Of a stretch of 16,483 nucleotides of DNA, positions 5,156 through 13,292 are shown one piece after another (within the stretch, counting starts at the first letter, position 1; each line of letters starts with the position of its first letter). This DNA comes from an uncultured Cloacibacillus sp. Its GTDB lineage: Bacteria; Synergistota; Synergistia; Synergistales; Synergistaceae. The position numbers and the translations under genes are program-made. The notes under the pieces were generated by a model. That model had not been told where the DNA came from, did not search any database, and worked only from the letters and a program-made list of their open reading frames with translations. The stretch spans positions 1-16,483 of the forward strand of contig UQVV01000013.1 in the NCBI GenBank assembly GCA_900544635.1. The letters run 5' to 3'.

Positions 5156-6709
5156 TTATATCGCGTATGCCTCGGGCGCTTCCTGCGGCTCGTTGCCGAG
5201 GTCGGCGTAGTTTTCCTTCGCGAATTTCGCGGGGAGGAAGTCCTTCGCGACCTGCGGGAAGAGGATGTAGGAGAGGACGTCTTCGGGCTGGGTGCACCAT
5301 ACGCCGATTTCTTTTTTCGCCTGCTCGATTTCCGGCGGAATCTTTTCGCCCGGGCGGCAGGTTATCGGCTGCTCGTCGCCGAGGACTATCTTCTGTATCT
5401 CTGGGTCGACGGGGGCCGGCGTTTTTCCGTAGTAGCCGCGGAAGTACTGGCGCACTTCGTTCGGGATCATCTTCCAGCGTTTGCCGGAGATTACGTTCAT
5501 CGCGGCCTGCGTGCCGACTATCTGGCTGGTCGGCGTGACGAGCGGCGGGTAGCCCATTTCCTTGCGGACGCGCGGCACTTCTTCGAGCACTTCGTTGAAT
5601 TTGTTGAGGCAGCCGCCTTCCTTGAGCTGGCTCTGGAGGTTGGAGTACATTCCGCCCGGTATCTGGTAGAGCAGGATGTTGACGTTGACTCCGCTGACGC
5701 CCATGATGATGTCTTTGTATTTTTCGCGGAGCTTCTGGTAGTGCTTCGCTATCGGGAGGAGCTTTTCGAGCGAGAGCCCCGTGTCGAGCGGGCCGCCCGC
5801 GAGAGCGGCTACCATCGTTTCGGTGGCGGGCTGGCTGGTGCCCATCGCGAAGGGCGATATGGCGCAGTCTACGACGTTGGCTCCGGCTTCGAGGGCCGCG
5901 AGGTAGGTCATGGCCGCCATGCCGCTGGTGTAGTGGCTGTGTATCTGTATGGGCAGATCGACCTTTTTGCGTATCGCCTTGACGAGCGACGTGGCCGCGG
6001 CGGGCGAGAGAAGCCCCGCCATGTCCTTGATGCATATCGAGTCGGCGCCCATTCCGGCCATGTCCTGCGCCTGCTTCGCGAAGAGCTCGAGCGTGTGGAC
6101 GGGCGACACGGTGTAGGATATCGTCATCTGGAGCTCGGCGCCCTCTTTCTTGACTGTCTCCGCCGCTACGGACATGTTGCGGAGGTCGTTGAGAGCGTCG
6201 AATACGCGGATGATGTCCATTCCGTTGCCGATGGCGCGCTTTACGAATTCGCGCACCGTCTCGTCGGAGTAGTGGCGGTAGCCGACGAGGTTCTGCCCGC
6301 GGAGGAGCATCTGGGTCTTCGTCTTCTTGAGGCGCTTCTTGAACTGGCGCAGCCTCTCCCACGGGTCTTCGTTGAGGAAGCGCATCGCGGAGTCGAACGT
6401 AGCGCCGCCCCAGCATTCTATGGAGTGGTAGCCTACTTCATCCACGGCCTCGCATATCGGCAGCATGTCCTCGGTGCGGAGGCGCGTCGCCATTATGGAC
6501 TGGTGCGCGTCGCGGAATGCCGTCTCGGTTATTCCGACGCGGGGTTTTTTCTTCGTTTCGACGGGTTTTTTCACTTCCTGCACGGAAATGGACGGAGCTT
6601 CCGCCGCCGCGGCCTGTTCTGCCTTTACGGCTTCCGCGGTGGTTATCTTCGTGGCTATAACGTTTCCGTTAGCGTCTTTGATTTCCTGCTTCACCACTGT
6701 TTCTGACAT
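5156..6709 (-). CDS. oadA: Biotin-dependent carboxyltransferase subunit (oxaloacetate decarboxylase alpha / PycB / 5S type)
   Basis: A 517-residue carboxyltransferase that exchanges CO2 between oxaloacetate/pyruvate and a biotin carrier. The HMGL-like TIM barrel starts near residue 57 (RVGITETAFRDAHQS), with metal ligands Asp67 and the HSH pair His257/His259, and the expected carbamylated lysine Lys228 in CIKDMAGLL. The conserved PycA/OadA C-terminal domain follows (GGMYSNLQSQL, VTPTSQIVGTQA). It ends at EAPEAYAI with no biotinyl domain or MKM motif, so it needs a separate carrier, as the transcarboxylase 5S subunit does. About 55 extra N-terminal residues, rich in Ala, Glu and Lys, precede the barrel. 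The next internal ATG is at residue 73, so they are probably translated. Near the citrate lyase genes, oxaloacetate decarboxylation is the likeliest role; pyruvate carboxylase B or transcarboxylase remain possible. Confidence 0.88.
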   Translation of the reverse strand: MSETVVKQEIKDANGNVIATKITTAEAVKAEQAAAAEAPSISVQEVKKPVETKKKPRVGITETAFRDAHQSIMATRLRTEDMLPICEAVDEVGYHSIECWGGATFDSAMRFLNEDPWERLRQFKKRLKKTKTQMLLRGQNLVGYRHYSDETVREFVKRAIGNGMDIIRVFDALNDLRNMSVAAETVKKEGAELQMTISYTVSPVHTLELFAKQAQDMAGMGADSICIKDMAGLLSPAAATSLVKAIRKKVDLPIQIHSHYTSGMAAMTYLAALEAGANVVDCAISPFAMGTSQPATETMVAALAGGPLDTGLSLEKLLPIAKHYQKLREKYKDIIMGVSGVNVNILLYQIPGGMYSNLQSQLKEGGCLNKFNEVLEEVPRVRKEMGYPPLVTPTSQIVGTQAAMNVISGKRWKMIPNEVRQYFRGYYGKTPAPVDPEIQKIVLGDEQPITCRPGEKIPPEIEQAKKEIGVWCTQPEDVLSYILFPQVAKDFLPAKFAKENYADLGNEPQEAPEAYAI

Positions 6710-6824
6710 GGATGACCTACCCTTCCATCATAAAGTCGAATCCGCAAGACCGCGCCCGCGCGAGGCGGCGGCGTCCGCCCGGACTCCGCTGCGGCGTTTC
6801 GCGCCGCGGTCGTTGGGTTACTGT

Positions 6825-6854
6825 ATATTACTTCGTCTGGCGGGGTTTATTCAA
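6825..6854 (-). promoter_or_regulatory. Putative promoter of the carboxyltransferase gene
   Basis: TTGAAT (6849-6854) and TAATAT (6825-6830) lie 18 bp apart on the minus strand, leaving a leader of roughly 110 nt. A perfect TTGACA at 6875-6880 followed by an A-run has no partner -10 at correct spacing. The rest of the 6710-7014 spacer is a GC-rich leader plus two hairpins and shows no other gene. Confidence 0.45.
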
Positions 6855-6903
6855 GTGGGAATGTCGTTTTTTTTTGTCAATTACTTACAATTTCGCAAGA
6901 TTC

Positions 6904-6943
6904 TAAAAAATTTGTGCGGCGGGAGCATACAATTCGCCCGCAC
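6904..6943 (-). terminator. Possible second terminator hairpin downstream of nifJ
   Basis: On the minus strand GTGCGG (6938-6943) can pair with CCGCAC (6914-6919) across an 18-nt loop, followed by AAATTTTTTAG. It lies just beyond the strong nifJ terminator and may be a backup. The stem is short and the loop long. Confidence 0.3.
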
Positions 6944-6958
6944 CGTCAGTCGGCTAAG

Positions 6959-6991
6959 ACAAAAAAGGAGCCCCCGATTCGGGGGCTCCTT
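6959..6991 (-). terminator. Rho-independent terminator of nifJ
   Basis: A perfect 11-bp stem AAGGAGCCCCC / GGGGGCTCCTT (6981-6991 and 6965-6975 read on the minus strand) with a 5-nt loop is followed by a run of T. It lies 23 bp beyond the nifJ stop. Confidence 0.92.
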
Positions 6992-7014
6992 GCGGTGTTT
7001 CTCAGTCTTTCGGA

Positions 7015-10000
7015 CTAGTCGTCCATTTTCATTTCGGCCATGTGCTTGTAGAAGCGCCACTTGTCCTTGATGGACTGCTTCTCTTCTTCGAGAAGGGCTG
7101 CGGCTTCTTCTTTGTTCATGGTCTTGAGGCTCTTGTAGCGGACTTCGTTGTAGATGTAGTCCTCAAGCGGCAGCGTCGGCTCTTTGCTGTCGATGATGAG
7201 CGGGTTCTTGCCTTCCTTGGCGAGGTCCGGGTTGTAGCGCATGAGCATCCAGTGGCCGGATTCTACCGCGCGCTTCTGCTGGTCGAGGCCGTTTACCATG
7301 TCTATGCCGTGCGCTATGCAGTGGCAGTAGGCGATGATGATGGACGGGCCGTCGTAGGCTTCGGCTTCCTTGAATACCTTGACGGTGTGGGCGTCGTTGG
7401 CTCCGATGGATACCTTGCCGACGTAGACGTTGCCGTAGCTCATGGCCATCATGGCGAGGTCTTTCTTGCCCATCTTCTTGCCCGCGGCGGCGAATTTCGC
7501 TACCGCTCCGCGCGGGGTCGACTTGGAGGCCTGTCCGCCGGTGTTGGAGTAGACTTCGGTGTCGAGGACGAGGATGTTGACGTTGCGGCCCGAGGCGATG
7601 ACGTGGTCGAGTCCGCCGTAGCCGATGTCGTATGCCCAGCCGTCTCCGCCTATGCTCCAGACGGATTTCTTGGCGAGGTTGTCGATGACGGATTCGAGCT
7701 CTTCGGCCTCTTCGGTGCCCATGTAGTGGAGCTGGGCCTTGACTTCGTCGATTTTCTCTTCGACCGCCTTTATCTCGGCTTCGGTGGTCTGCGGGGCTTC
7801 GAGTATCGCCTTGACGGTCTCTTCGCCGAGCTCGGGCTCCATCTTCTTGAGGAGTTCCGCGGCGTATTCGGCGTGCTTGTCTATCGCGAGGCGGAAGCCG
7901 AGGCCGAATTCGGCGGCGTCTTCAAAGAGCGAGTTACTCCACGCGGGGCCTCTGCCTTCGTCGTTGACGCACCACGGGGTGGTCGGGAGGTTGCCTCCGT
8001 AGATGGAGGAGCAGCCGGTGGCGTTCGCTATTATCGCCCTGTCGCCGAAGAGCTGCGAGAGGAGCTTGAGGTACGGGGTTTCGCCGCAGCCGGCGCAGGC
8101 GCCCGAGAACTCAAAGAGCGGACGGAGGAGCTGTACGTCTTTGACGGTCGAGGTGTTGAGCTGGTTTCTGTCGGTCTCGGGGATGTCGAGGAAGAAGTTC
8201 CAGTTCGCGCGCTCGGTTTCGCGGAGCGGCATCTGGGTCTTCATCGTGAGCGGACGCGCGCCGCCCTCTTCCTTGGCCTTTACCGGGCAGTTGTGGGCGC
8301 AGAGGCCGCAGCCGGTGCAGTCCTCGGGAGCGATCTGTACCGTGAAGGCTTCGCCGGGGAAGTTCTTCCATTTCGCGTCGGCGTGCTTGAAGGTCTCGGG
8401 GGCGTCCTCAAGGAGCTTCTTGTCGTAGACCTTGGAGCGTATCGCCGCGTGCGGGCAGACGAGTACGCACTTACCGCACTGGATGCAGAGGTTCGGATCC
8501 CAGACGGGGATGTCTATCGCTATGTTGCGCTTCTCGTACTGCGTGGTCGCGGTCGGGAAGGTGCCGTCCTCGGGCAGAGCGGAGACGGGGAGGCTGTCGC
8601 CTTCGAGGACCATCATGGGGCCGAGCACGTCTTTGACGAACTCGGGGGCGTCGTCGGCGACGGGCGGCTTGATGTCGAAGGTGCTGGTCGCCTCGGCGGG
8701 GACTTTGACCTCGTGGAGGTTGGCGAGGGTTTCGTCGACGGCCTTGATGTTCTTGTCGACTATCGCCTGGCCCTTGCGGCTGTAGCTCTTTACGATGGAG
8801 TCCTTGATGGCCTTGATGGCTTCGTCCTGCGGAAGGATGCCGCTGATGGCGAAGAAGCAGGTCTGCATGATTGTGTTCGTGCGGGAGCCCATGCCGGTTT
8901 CCTTCGCGATTTTGACGGCGTCGATGACGTAGAACTTGAGGTGCTTGTCTATTATCTGCTTCTGGTAGCGGTAGGGCAGCTTGTCCCAGATCTCTTCGGG
9001 GCCGAAGGGGGCGTTGAGGAGGAAGGTGCCGCCGTCGGCCGCGTTCTTGAGAACGTCGAGCTTCTCAAGGAAGGAGTAGACGTGGCAGGCGAGGAAGTTG
9101 GCCTTGTTGATGAGGTAGCTGGCGTATATCGGGTCGGGGCCGAAGCGCAGGTGGCTGACGGTGTAGCCGCCGGACTTCTTGGAGTCGTAGCTGTAGTAGC
9201 CCTGGGCGTAGAGGTCGGTCTCCTGGCCTATTATCTTGATGGAGTTCTTGTTGGCGCCGACGGTTCCGTCCGAGCCGAGGCCGTAGAAGAGGCAGCGTAC
9301 CGTCTTCGGGTTCTCGGTGTCGAAGGAGGGATCGTAGGGCAGGCTCGTGAAGGTGACGTCGTCCTCGATGCCGATGGTGAAGCCGTCTTTCGGCTCGAGC
9401 TTGTTGAGCTCGTCGTAGACGCCCTTGACCATGGCGGGGGTGAAGTCCTTCGAGGAGAGTCCGTAGCGTCCGCCGACGACGGTGATGCCGCTGCCGTTTA
9501 GCGCCTCGCGCACGTCTGCGCAGAGGGGCTCGCAGATGGCCGCGGGGTCTTTGCTGCGGTCGAGGACTGCGATCGTCCTGACTGTCGCGGGCAGCGCGTT
9601 GCAGAAGCGCTTGACGTCGAAGGGACGGAAGAGGCGGACGGCGACGAGGCCGACTTTTTCTCCGTGCTGGTTCATGTAGTCGACGGTTTCGCGCGCGACC
9701 GCAGCTCCGGAGCCCATGATGACTATTACGCGTTCGGCGTCGGCCGCTCCGTAGTAATCGAAGAGGTGGTACTGGCGGCCGGTGATCTTCGCGAATTTGT
9801 CCATCGCGGCCTGGAAGATGTCGGGCATGTCGGCGTAGTAGCGGTTCGCGCCTTCTCTGGCCTGGAAGAATACGTCGGGGTTCTGCGCGGTTCCGCGGAC
9901 GAGCGGCGCGTCGGGTGTGAGCCTGTTCCAGCGGTGCTCGCGGACGAGGTCGTCGTCGATGCAGGCGCGCATTGTGTCGTAGGATATTTCTTCAATTTTC

Positions 10001-10545
10001 ATTTCTTCGTGGCTGGTGCGGAAGCCGTCGAAGAAGTGGAGGACGGGGACGTGTCCCTCGAGGGTCGCCATCTGGGCGATGAGGGCGTTGTCGGTGGTCT
10101 CCTGGACGGTCGAGGAGCAGAGCATGGCCCAGCCGGTGTTGCGGACCGCCATTACGTCGGAGTGGTCTCCGAAGATGGAGAGCGCGTGGGTCGCGAGGCT
10201 GCGCGCCGTGACGTGCATTACGGTGCTCGTGAGCTCTCCGGCTATCTTGTACATGTTCGGGATCATGAGGAGAAGTCCCTGCGAAGCGGTGAAGGTCGTG
10301 CCGAGCGCTCCGGCCTGTATCGCTCCGTGGTAGGCTCCGGAGGCTCCGGCCTCGCTCTGCATCTCTTCGACGAGCGGAACGGTTCCCCAGATGTTCGGAC
10401 GGTGCTCCGCGGACCACTGATCCGACCATTCTCCCATCGGCGACGACGGCGTGATCGGGTAGATAGATATTACCTCGTTCACGGCGTGGGCGACATGCGC
10501 CGCAGCTTCGTTCCCGTCTACCGTTACCATCTTTCTCTCTGACAT
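7015..10545 (-). CDS. nifJ: Pyruvate:ferredoxin (flavodoxin) oxidoreductase, single-chain
   Basis: A 1176-residue single-chain enzyme that oxidises pyruvate with CoA to acetyl-CoA and CO2 and passes two electrons to ferredoxin or flavodoxin. Domains in order: pyrimidine-binding domain I with YPITPSSPMGE (29-39); domain II; the gamma-type domain with GLGSDGTVGANKNSIKIIG; a 2x[4Fe-4S] ferredoxin domain with Cys687/690/693/697 and Cys743/746/749/753; and the thiamine diphosphate domain with GDGWAYDIG (967-975) through NTGGQ (about 1000-1004). Proximal-cluster cysteines are Cys817, Cys820, Cys845 and Cys1076, as in the Desulfovibrio enzyme. Length is normal and all cluster ligands are present. 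I start at the ATG 10543-10545, because an earlier in-frame ATG (10560) overlaps the GGGAGGT ribosome site. It is flanked by its own promoter region and terminator. Confidence 0.97.
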   Translation of the reverse strand: MSERKMVTVDGNEAAAHVAHAVNEVISIYPITPSSPMGEWSDQWSAEHRPNIWGTVPLVEEMQSEAGASGAYHGAIQAGALGTTFTASQGLLLMIPNMYKIAGELTSTVMHVTARSLATHALSIFGDHSDVMAVRNTGWAMLCSSTVQETTDNALIAQMATLEGHVPVLHFFDGFRTSHEEMKIEEISYDTMRACIDDDLVREHRWNRLTPDAPLVRGTAQNPDVFFQAREGANRYYADMPDIFQAAMDKFAKITGRQYHLFDYYGAADAERVIVIMGSGAAVARETVDYMNQHGEKVGLVAVRLFRPFDVKRFCNALPATVRTIAVLDRSKDPAAICEPLCADVREALNGSGITVVGGRYGLSSKDFTPAMVKGVYDELNKLEPKDGFTIGIEDDVTFTSLPYDPSFDTENPKTVRCLFYGLGSDGTVGANKNSIKIIGQETDLYAQGYYSYDSKKSGGYTVSHLRFGPDPIYASYLINKANFLACHVYSFLEKLDVLKNAADGGTFLLNAPFGPEEIWDKLPYRYQKQIIDKHLKFYVIDAVKIAKETGMGSRTNTIMQTCFFAISGILPQDEAIKAIKDSIVKSYSRKGQAIVDKNIKAVDETLANLHEVKVPAEATSTFDIKPPVADDAPEFVKDVLGPMMVLEGDSLPVSALPEDGTFPTATTQYEKRNIAIDIPVWDPNLCIQCGKCVLVCPHAAIRSKVYDKKLLEDAPETFKHADAKWKNFPGEAFTVQIAPEDCTGCGLCAHNCPVKAKEEGGARPLTMKTQMPLRETERANWNFFLDIPETDRNQLNTSTVKDVQLLRPLFEFSGACAGCGETPYLKLLSQLFGDRAIIANATGCSSIYGGNLPTTPWCVNDEGRGPAWSNSLFEDAAEFGLGFRLAIDKHAEYAAELLKKMEPELGEETVKAILEAPQTTEAEIKAVEEKIDEVKAQLHYMGTEEAEELESVIDNLAKKSVWSIGGDGWAYDIGYGGLDHVIASGRNVNILVLDTEVYSNTGGQASKSTPRGAVAKFAAAGKKMGKKDLAMMAMSYGNVYVGKVSIGANDAHTVKVFKEAEAYDGPSIIIAYCHCIAHGIDMVNGLDQQKRAVESGHWMLMRYNPDLAKEGKNPLIIDSKEPTLPLEDYIYNEVRYKSLKTMNKEEAAALLEEEKQSIKDKWRFYKHMAEMKMDD

Positions 10546-10551
10546 TTTTTT

Positions 10552-10558
10552 ACCTCCC
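10552..10558 (-). promoter_or_regulatory. Ribosome binding site deciding the nifJ start
   Basis: GGGAGGT on the minus strand lies 6 nt before the ATG at 10545. It overlaps the codons after the ATG at 10560, so the downstream start is preferred. Confidence 0.75.
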
Positions 10559-10589
10559 ATTTGCTTCCCAACATTTGGGTTTTGTGCCT

Positions 10590-10619
10590 ATTATTGTCAA
10601 ACAACTTATTATTGCACAA
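10590..10619 (-). promoter_or_regulatory. Possible promoter of nifJ
   Basis: TTGTGC (10614-10619) and AATAAT (10590-10595) are 18 bp apart on the minus strand, giving a leader of about 40 nt. The -10 match is good (5 of 6) and the -35 poor. The region also holds an imperfect inverted repeat (TTGTCAAA near 10595-10602 and TTGCACAA at 10612-10619). A redox or global regulator could bind there; that is speculation. Confidence 0.35.
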
Positions 10620-10688
10620 TTTTCTGCAAATTTCCAGCCCTCGCGGCTAATTCGCGCAAAATAACGATAATCCGCGCCAATATTGAAG

Positions 10689-10719
10689 ATTATGCGCCGC
10701 GGCGGCGATATTATGCGCC
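10689..10719. repeat. Direct repeat pair ATTATGCGCC with 21-bp period upstream of nifJ
   Basis: ATTATGCGCC occurs exactly at 10689-10698 and again at 10710-10719, two helical turns apart, in the non-coding spacer between citF and nifJ. This spacing suits a protein binding the same DNA face twice. No known box is recognised. Confidence 0.6.
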
Positions 10720-10727
10720 TAACTTTC

Positions 10728-10746
10728 CGTAAAGAATGCGTAAAGA
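10728..10746. repeat. Direct repeat pair CGTAAAGA with 11-bp period upstream of nifJ
   Basis: CGTAAAGA occurs at 10728-10735 and 10739-10746; on the minus strand this is TCTTTACG-3 bp-TCTTTACG. Direct half-sites of 11-bp period are typical of OmpR/PhoB-family response-regulator boxes. The assignment to such a regulator is inference. Confidence 0.55.
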
Positions 10747-10760
10747 TTTCGCGCACGCGG

Positions 10761-10806
10761 AAAAACGGAGCGCGCCCTCCCGCGCGAAGGGGCGGAAGGG
10801 CGCGCC
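10761..10806 (-). terminator. Rho-independent terminator after citF
   Basis: A 14-bp GC-rich stem with one G-T pair (10770-10783 with 10792-10805, 8-nt loop) is followed on the minus strand by TCCGTTTTT. It lies about 35 bp beyond the citF stop and closes the tct-cit operon before nifJ. Confidence 0.85.
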
Positions 10807-10840
10807 TGTTTGTCCGATATATTTTACGTAAGCGCCGCGC

Positions 10841-12403
10841 TTACTTCGCCGCGTACACGCCGTCGATGAGCGTGCCGTCGCGGTACTCGACCGCGGCGAT
10901 GAGCTTATCGTAGTCGAACTCTATCGGCTCGGGGACGCCCGTGAGCTTTTCTACCTCGCCCTTGAGCTTCTCGATGTCTATGACGGGAAGCTTCGCCTTG
11001 AGCGCCGCTTCGAGAACGTCGGCGCGCCGCGGGTTCACGCAGATGCCGCGCTCGGTCACTATCACGTCCACCGTTTCGCCCGGCGTCGTTATCGTCGTGA
11101 CCTTGTTCTTAATCGAGGGCACGCCGCCGCGGAACGAGGGGCAGACGACTATCGAGAGCGCCGCGCCCGCCGCGGCGTCCTGGTGTCCGCCCGACGCGCC
11201 GCGCAGAACGCCGTCGTTGCCGGTCAGCACGTTGACGTTGAAGTCCGTGTCCACCTCGAGCGCCGCGAGCACGACGCAGTCAAGGTTGTTGACGACCGCG
11301 CCCGCGTTGAAGGGGTTCGCGTACCACGAGGCGTCTATCTCTATGTGGTTCGGGTTTGAGAGCATCGACTTCGTGACCACCGCGTCGAAGGACTGCACGT
11401 CGAAGACGGTGCGGAAAAGCCCCTTGTCGTGCATCGATGCCATGTAGCCGCCGACGCCGCCGAGGCCGAAGCTTCCGACTATGCCTTTCTCGACCATGTA
11501 TTCCTCGAGGTAGGAGGCCACCGCGAGGCTCGCGCCGCCGACGCCCATCTGGAAGGAGAAGCCCGGCCGCACGACGCCAGCCGCCTTCATGAGGCGAAAG
11601 GAGTCCTGCGCGATGCGGAGGTCGACTGGGTTGCGCGTGATGCGCGCCGCGCCCGTCGCTATCTTAGCAGGGTTTCCGATGCTGTCCGCGACTACGACCT
11701 GGTCGACAAGATACTGCGGAATGGAGATTTTCGGCGAAAGCGGATACTCTACGAGGTTGTCCGTAATCGCTATGACGTGCGCCGCGCTGCGCGCGTCCGT
11801 TATCGCGTAGCCGAGCGAGCCGCAGGCGGACGGGCCCTGTACGCCGTTTATATTTCCGAGGCAGTCGCAGGCCGGGGCCGCAAGGAAGGCGACGTCTATC
11901 TGAATCGAGCCCTCTTCTATCGCGCGCGCGCGTCCGCCGTGGCTGCGGATGATTACCGGAATGTCGGCCTCGCCGCTCGAAAGCAGCTGCCCGAGCTTGC
12001 CGCGCACGCCGGAGGTGTAGAGCTTGCCGATGAGGCCGCTCTTTATATAATCCGCCACGCAGTCGTGGGCGTCGGGAATCGAGCTCGGCGCGAAGGTCAG
12101 ATTCTTAAAGCCCATCGCGTCGAGCTCGGCGAGAACCATTGGGATGACGGCGTCTCCGTTGCGCAGATGGTGGTGGAACGATATCGTCATGCCGTCGCGC
12201 AGGCCGGACTTTTCTATCGCGTCGCGCAGAGATTTCGCGCGCTTGTCGCGGCACGGGACGGCGGCGCGCACGGGCTTCGGCGCGGAGCGCATTCCCGAGG
12301 CCGCCGCTATTCTGCCGAAGGGCGAGGAATATGGCTCGAAGGCCCCCGCGCCCGGAACTTCAAGAGGCACTATCCTGCCGAGAGAATTTACAGCCGTCTT
12401 CAT
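10841..12403 (-). CDS. citF: Citrate lyase alpha subunit (citrate:acetyl-ACP transferase)
   Basis: A 520-residue alpha subunit of citrate lyase (EC 2.8.3.10). It swaps the acetyl group on the acyl carrier protein for citrate, giving citryl-ACP and acetate. Family features include SFHHHLRNGD (about 75-84), the long CoA-transferase-like core with VVVADSIGNPAKIATGA, and the glycine-rich region GLGGVGGYMASMHDKGL. The C-terminal VIVTERGICVNPRRADV segment is also characteristic. Length is near the E. coli protein (about 510). I start at ATG 12401-12403: GGGAGGC lies 8 nt upstream and the citE stop is 1 nt away. The longer in-frame extension into citE is arginine-rich and not family-like. It is the last gene before the operon terminator. 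Confidence 0.95.
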   Translation of the reverse strand: MKTAVNSLGRIVPLEVPGAGAFEPYSSPFGRIAAASGMRSAPKPVRAAVPCRDKRAKSLRDAIEKSGLRDGMTISFHHHLRNGDAVIPMVLAELDAMGFKNLTFAPSSIPDAHDCVADYIKSGLIGKLYTSGVRGKLGQLLSSGEADIPVIIRSHGGRARAIEEGSIQIDVAFLAAPACDCLGNINGVQGPSACGSLGYAITDARSAAHVIAITDNLVEYPLSPKISIPQYLVDQVVVADSIGNPAKIATGAARITRNPVDLRIAQDSFRLMKAAGVVRPGFSFQMGVGGASLAVASYLEEYMVEKGIVGSFGLGGVGGYMASMHDKGLFRTVFDVQSFDAVVTKSMLSNPNHIEIDASWYANPFNAGAVVNNLDCVVLAALEVDTDFNVNVLTGNDGVLRGASGGHQDAAAGAALSIVVCPSFRGGVPSIKNKVTTITTPGETVDVIVTERGICVNPRRADVLEAALKAKLPVIDIEKLKGEVEKLTGVPEPIEFDYDKLIAAVEYRDGTLIDGVYAAK

Positions 12404-12404
12404 C

Positions 12405-13289
12405 TTAGAGCGCCTCCCTTTCGATTCCGTAGAGCTCCGCGAGCGCCAGCAGGTGCGCCGAACGCGCGACAATCGGCGCGTCGACCATCTTGCCGCCGAC
12501 CGATATGACGCCCTTGCCCTCGCGCTCCGCTGCCTCGGCGGCCTCGACGACGCGCAGAGCCTTGCGCAGCTCCGCCATCTCGGGCATGAAAGCCTTATGG
12601 ATCGTCGGAATCTGCCCCGGGTGTATGCAGGCCTTGCCCGTGAAGCCGAGTTCGACTATTTCCTTCGACTCGTTGTAAAGCCCCTCCGGGTCGTTGAGGT
12701 CCGTCCAGACCGTGTCGAACGAGGCGACGCCCGCCGCGTGCGCCGCGGCGACGATGCGGCTGCGCGCGTAGAAAAGCTCGCGCCCGCCGCGCGTCTTCTG
12801 AATTCCCATGTCGGCCGTGAAGTCCTGACCGCCGAGCGTCAGCGCAGTCACGCGCGGGCAGGCCGATGCGATGCGGAAGGCGTTCTCAAGGCCCAGCGCC
12901 GTCTCCACCATCGCGTGAAGCTGCACCGTGCCGCGCGCCATGCCGCATTTTTCCTCCGCCTCTCCTATCTTCTCGTCGGCGAGCAGCACGTCCGCCTCCG
13001 AATTGCACTTCGGCAGGCGCACAGCGTGCGGGCGGCAGGGGATTATAGTCTCTATGTCCTTTTCAAAAAACTCCGTATCCGCGCCATTGAGACGCACGGT
13101 CACGAACAAATCCTTAAAATCGAACTCGCGCAGGAACCACGAGGCCATCACGCGCGCGGAGTCCTTCTCCGTGTAGGCGATCGCGTCCTCGAGGTCTATC
13201 AGGATGCTGTCGCAGCCGAAGATAGGCGCGTGCTGCAGCATCCCGGGCGAATTCGCGGGGATATAAAGCATCGAACGCATCGGGCGCAT
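12405..13289 (-). CDS. citE: Citrate lyase beta subunit (citryl-ACP lyase)
   Basis: A 294-residue TIM-barrel lyase (EC 4.1.3.34) that splits citryl-ACP into oxaloacetate and acetyl-ACP. Visible CitE motifs are SMLYIPANSPGM near the N-terminus, the DLEDAI turn (32-37), VRLNG with Arg67, LHAMVET with Glu129, LGGQDF with Asp157 (Glu129 and Asp157 are the expected Mg2+ ligands), and the C-terminal CIHPGQI loop (221-227). Length matches the family. It begins 3 bp after citD and ends 1 bp before citF, so the three subunits are translated from one message, very probably with coupling. The citF ribosome site lies inside the last codons of this gene. Confidence 0.96.
   Translation of the reverse strand: MRPMRSMLYIPANSPGMLQHAPIFGCDSILIDLEDAIAYTEKDSARVMASWFLREFDFKDLFVTVRLNGADTEFFEKDIETIIPCRPHAVRLPKCNSEADVLLADEKIGEAEEKCGMARGTVQLHAMVETALGLENAFRIASACPRVTALTLGGQDFTADMGIQKTRGGRELFYARSRIVAAAHAAGVASFDTVWTDLNDPEGLYNESKEIVELGFTGKACIHPGQIPTIHKAFMPEMAELRKALRVVEAAEAAEREGKGVISVGGKMVDAPIVARSAHLLALAELYGIEREAL
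12412..12418 (-). promoter_or_regulatory. citF ribosome binding site inside citE
   Basis: GGGAGGC on the minus strand lies 8 nt before the citF ATG and within the last citE codons. It supports the 520-residue form of CitF and translational coupling. Confidence 0.7.
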
Positions 13290-13292
13290 AGC

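Noticed and set aside
4959..6416. 485-codon minus-strand frame covering the carboxyltransferase in another register
   Set aside because: Arg/His/Pro-rich out-of-frame shadow. The real frame has the metal-binding and lysine motifs of the family.
7042..9501. Very long plus-strand open frame (about 819 codons) opposite nifJ
   Set aside because: It is the antisense shadow of nifJ in GC-rich DNA. Composition is extreme in Val, Gly, Asp and Glu with no recognisable motif, while the opposite strand has every PFOR signature.
12404..12472. N-terminal extension of CitF into citE
   Set aside because: The 23 extra residues are arginine and serine rich, lack a ribosome site and overlap citE. The ATG at 12403 has GGGAGGC 8 nt upstream.
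11429..12508. Plus-strand open frame opposite citF
   Set aside because: Shadow of citF with an arginine and alanine bias and no independent signals.
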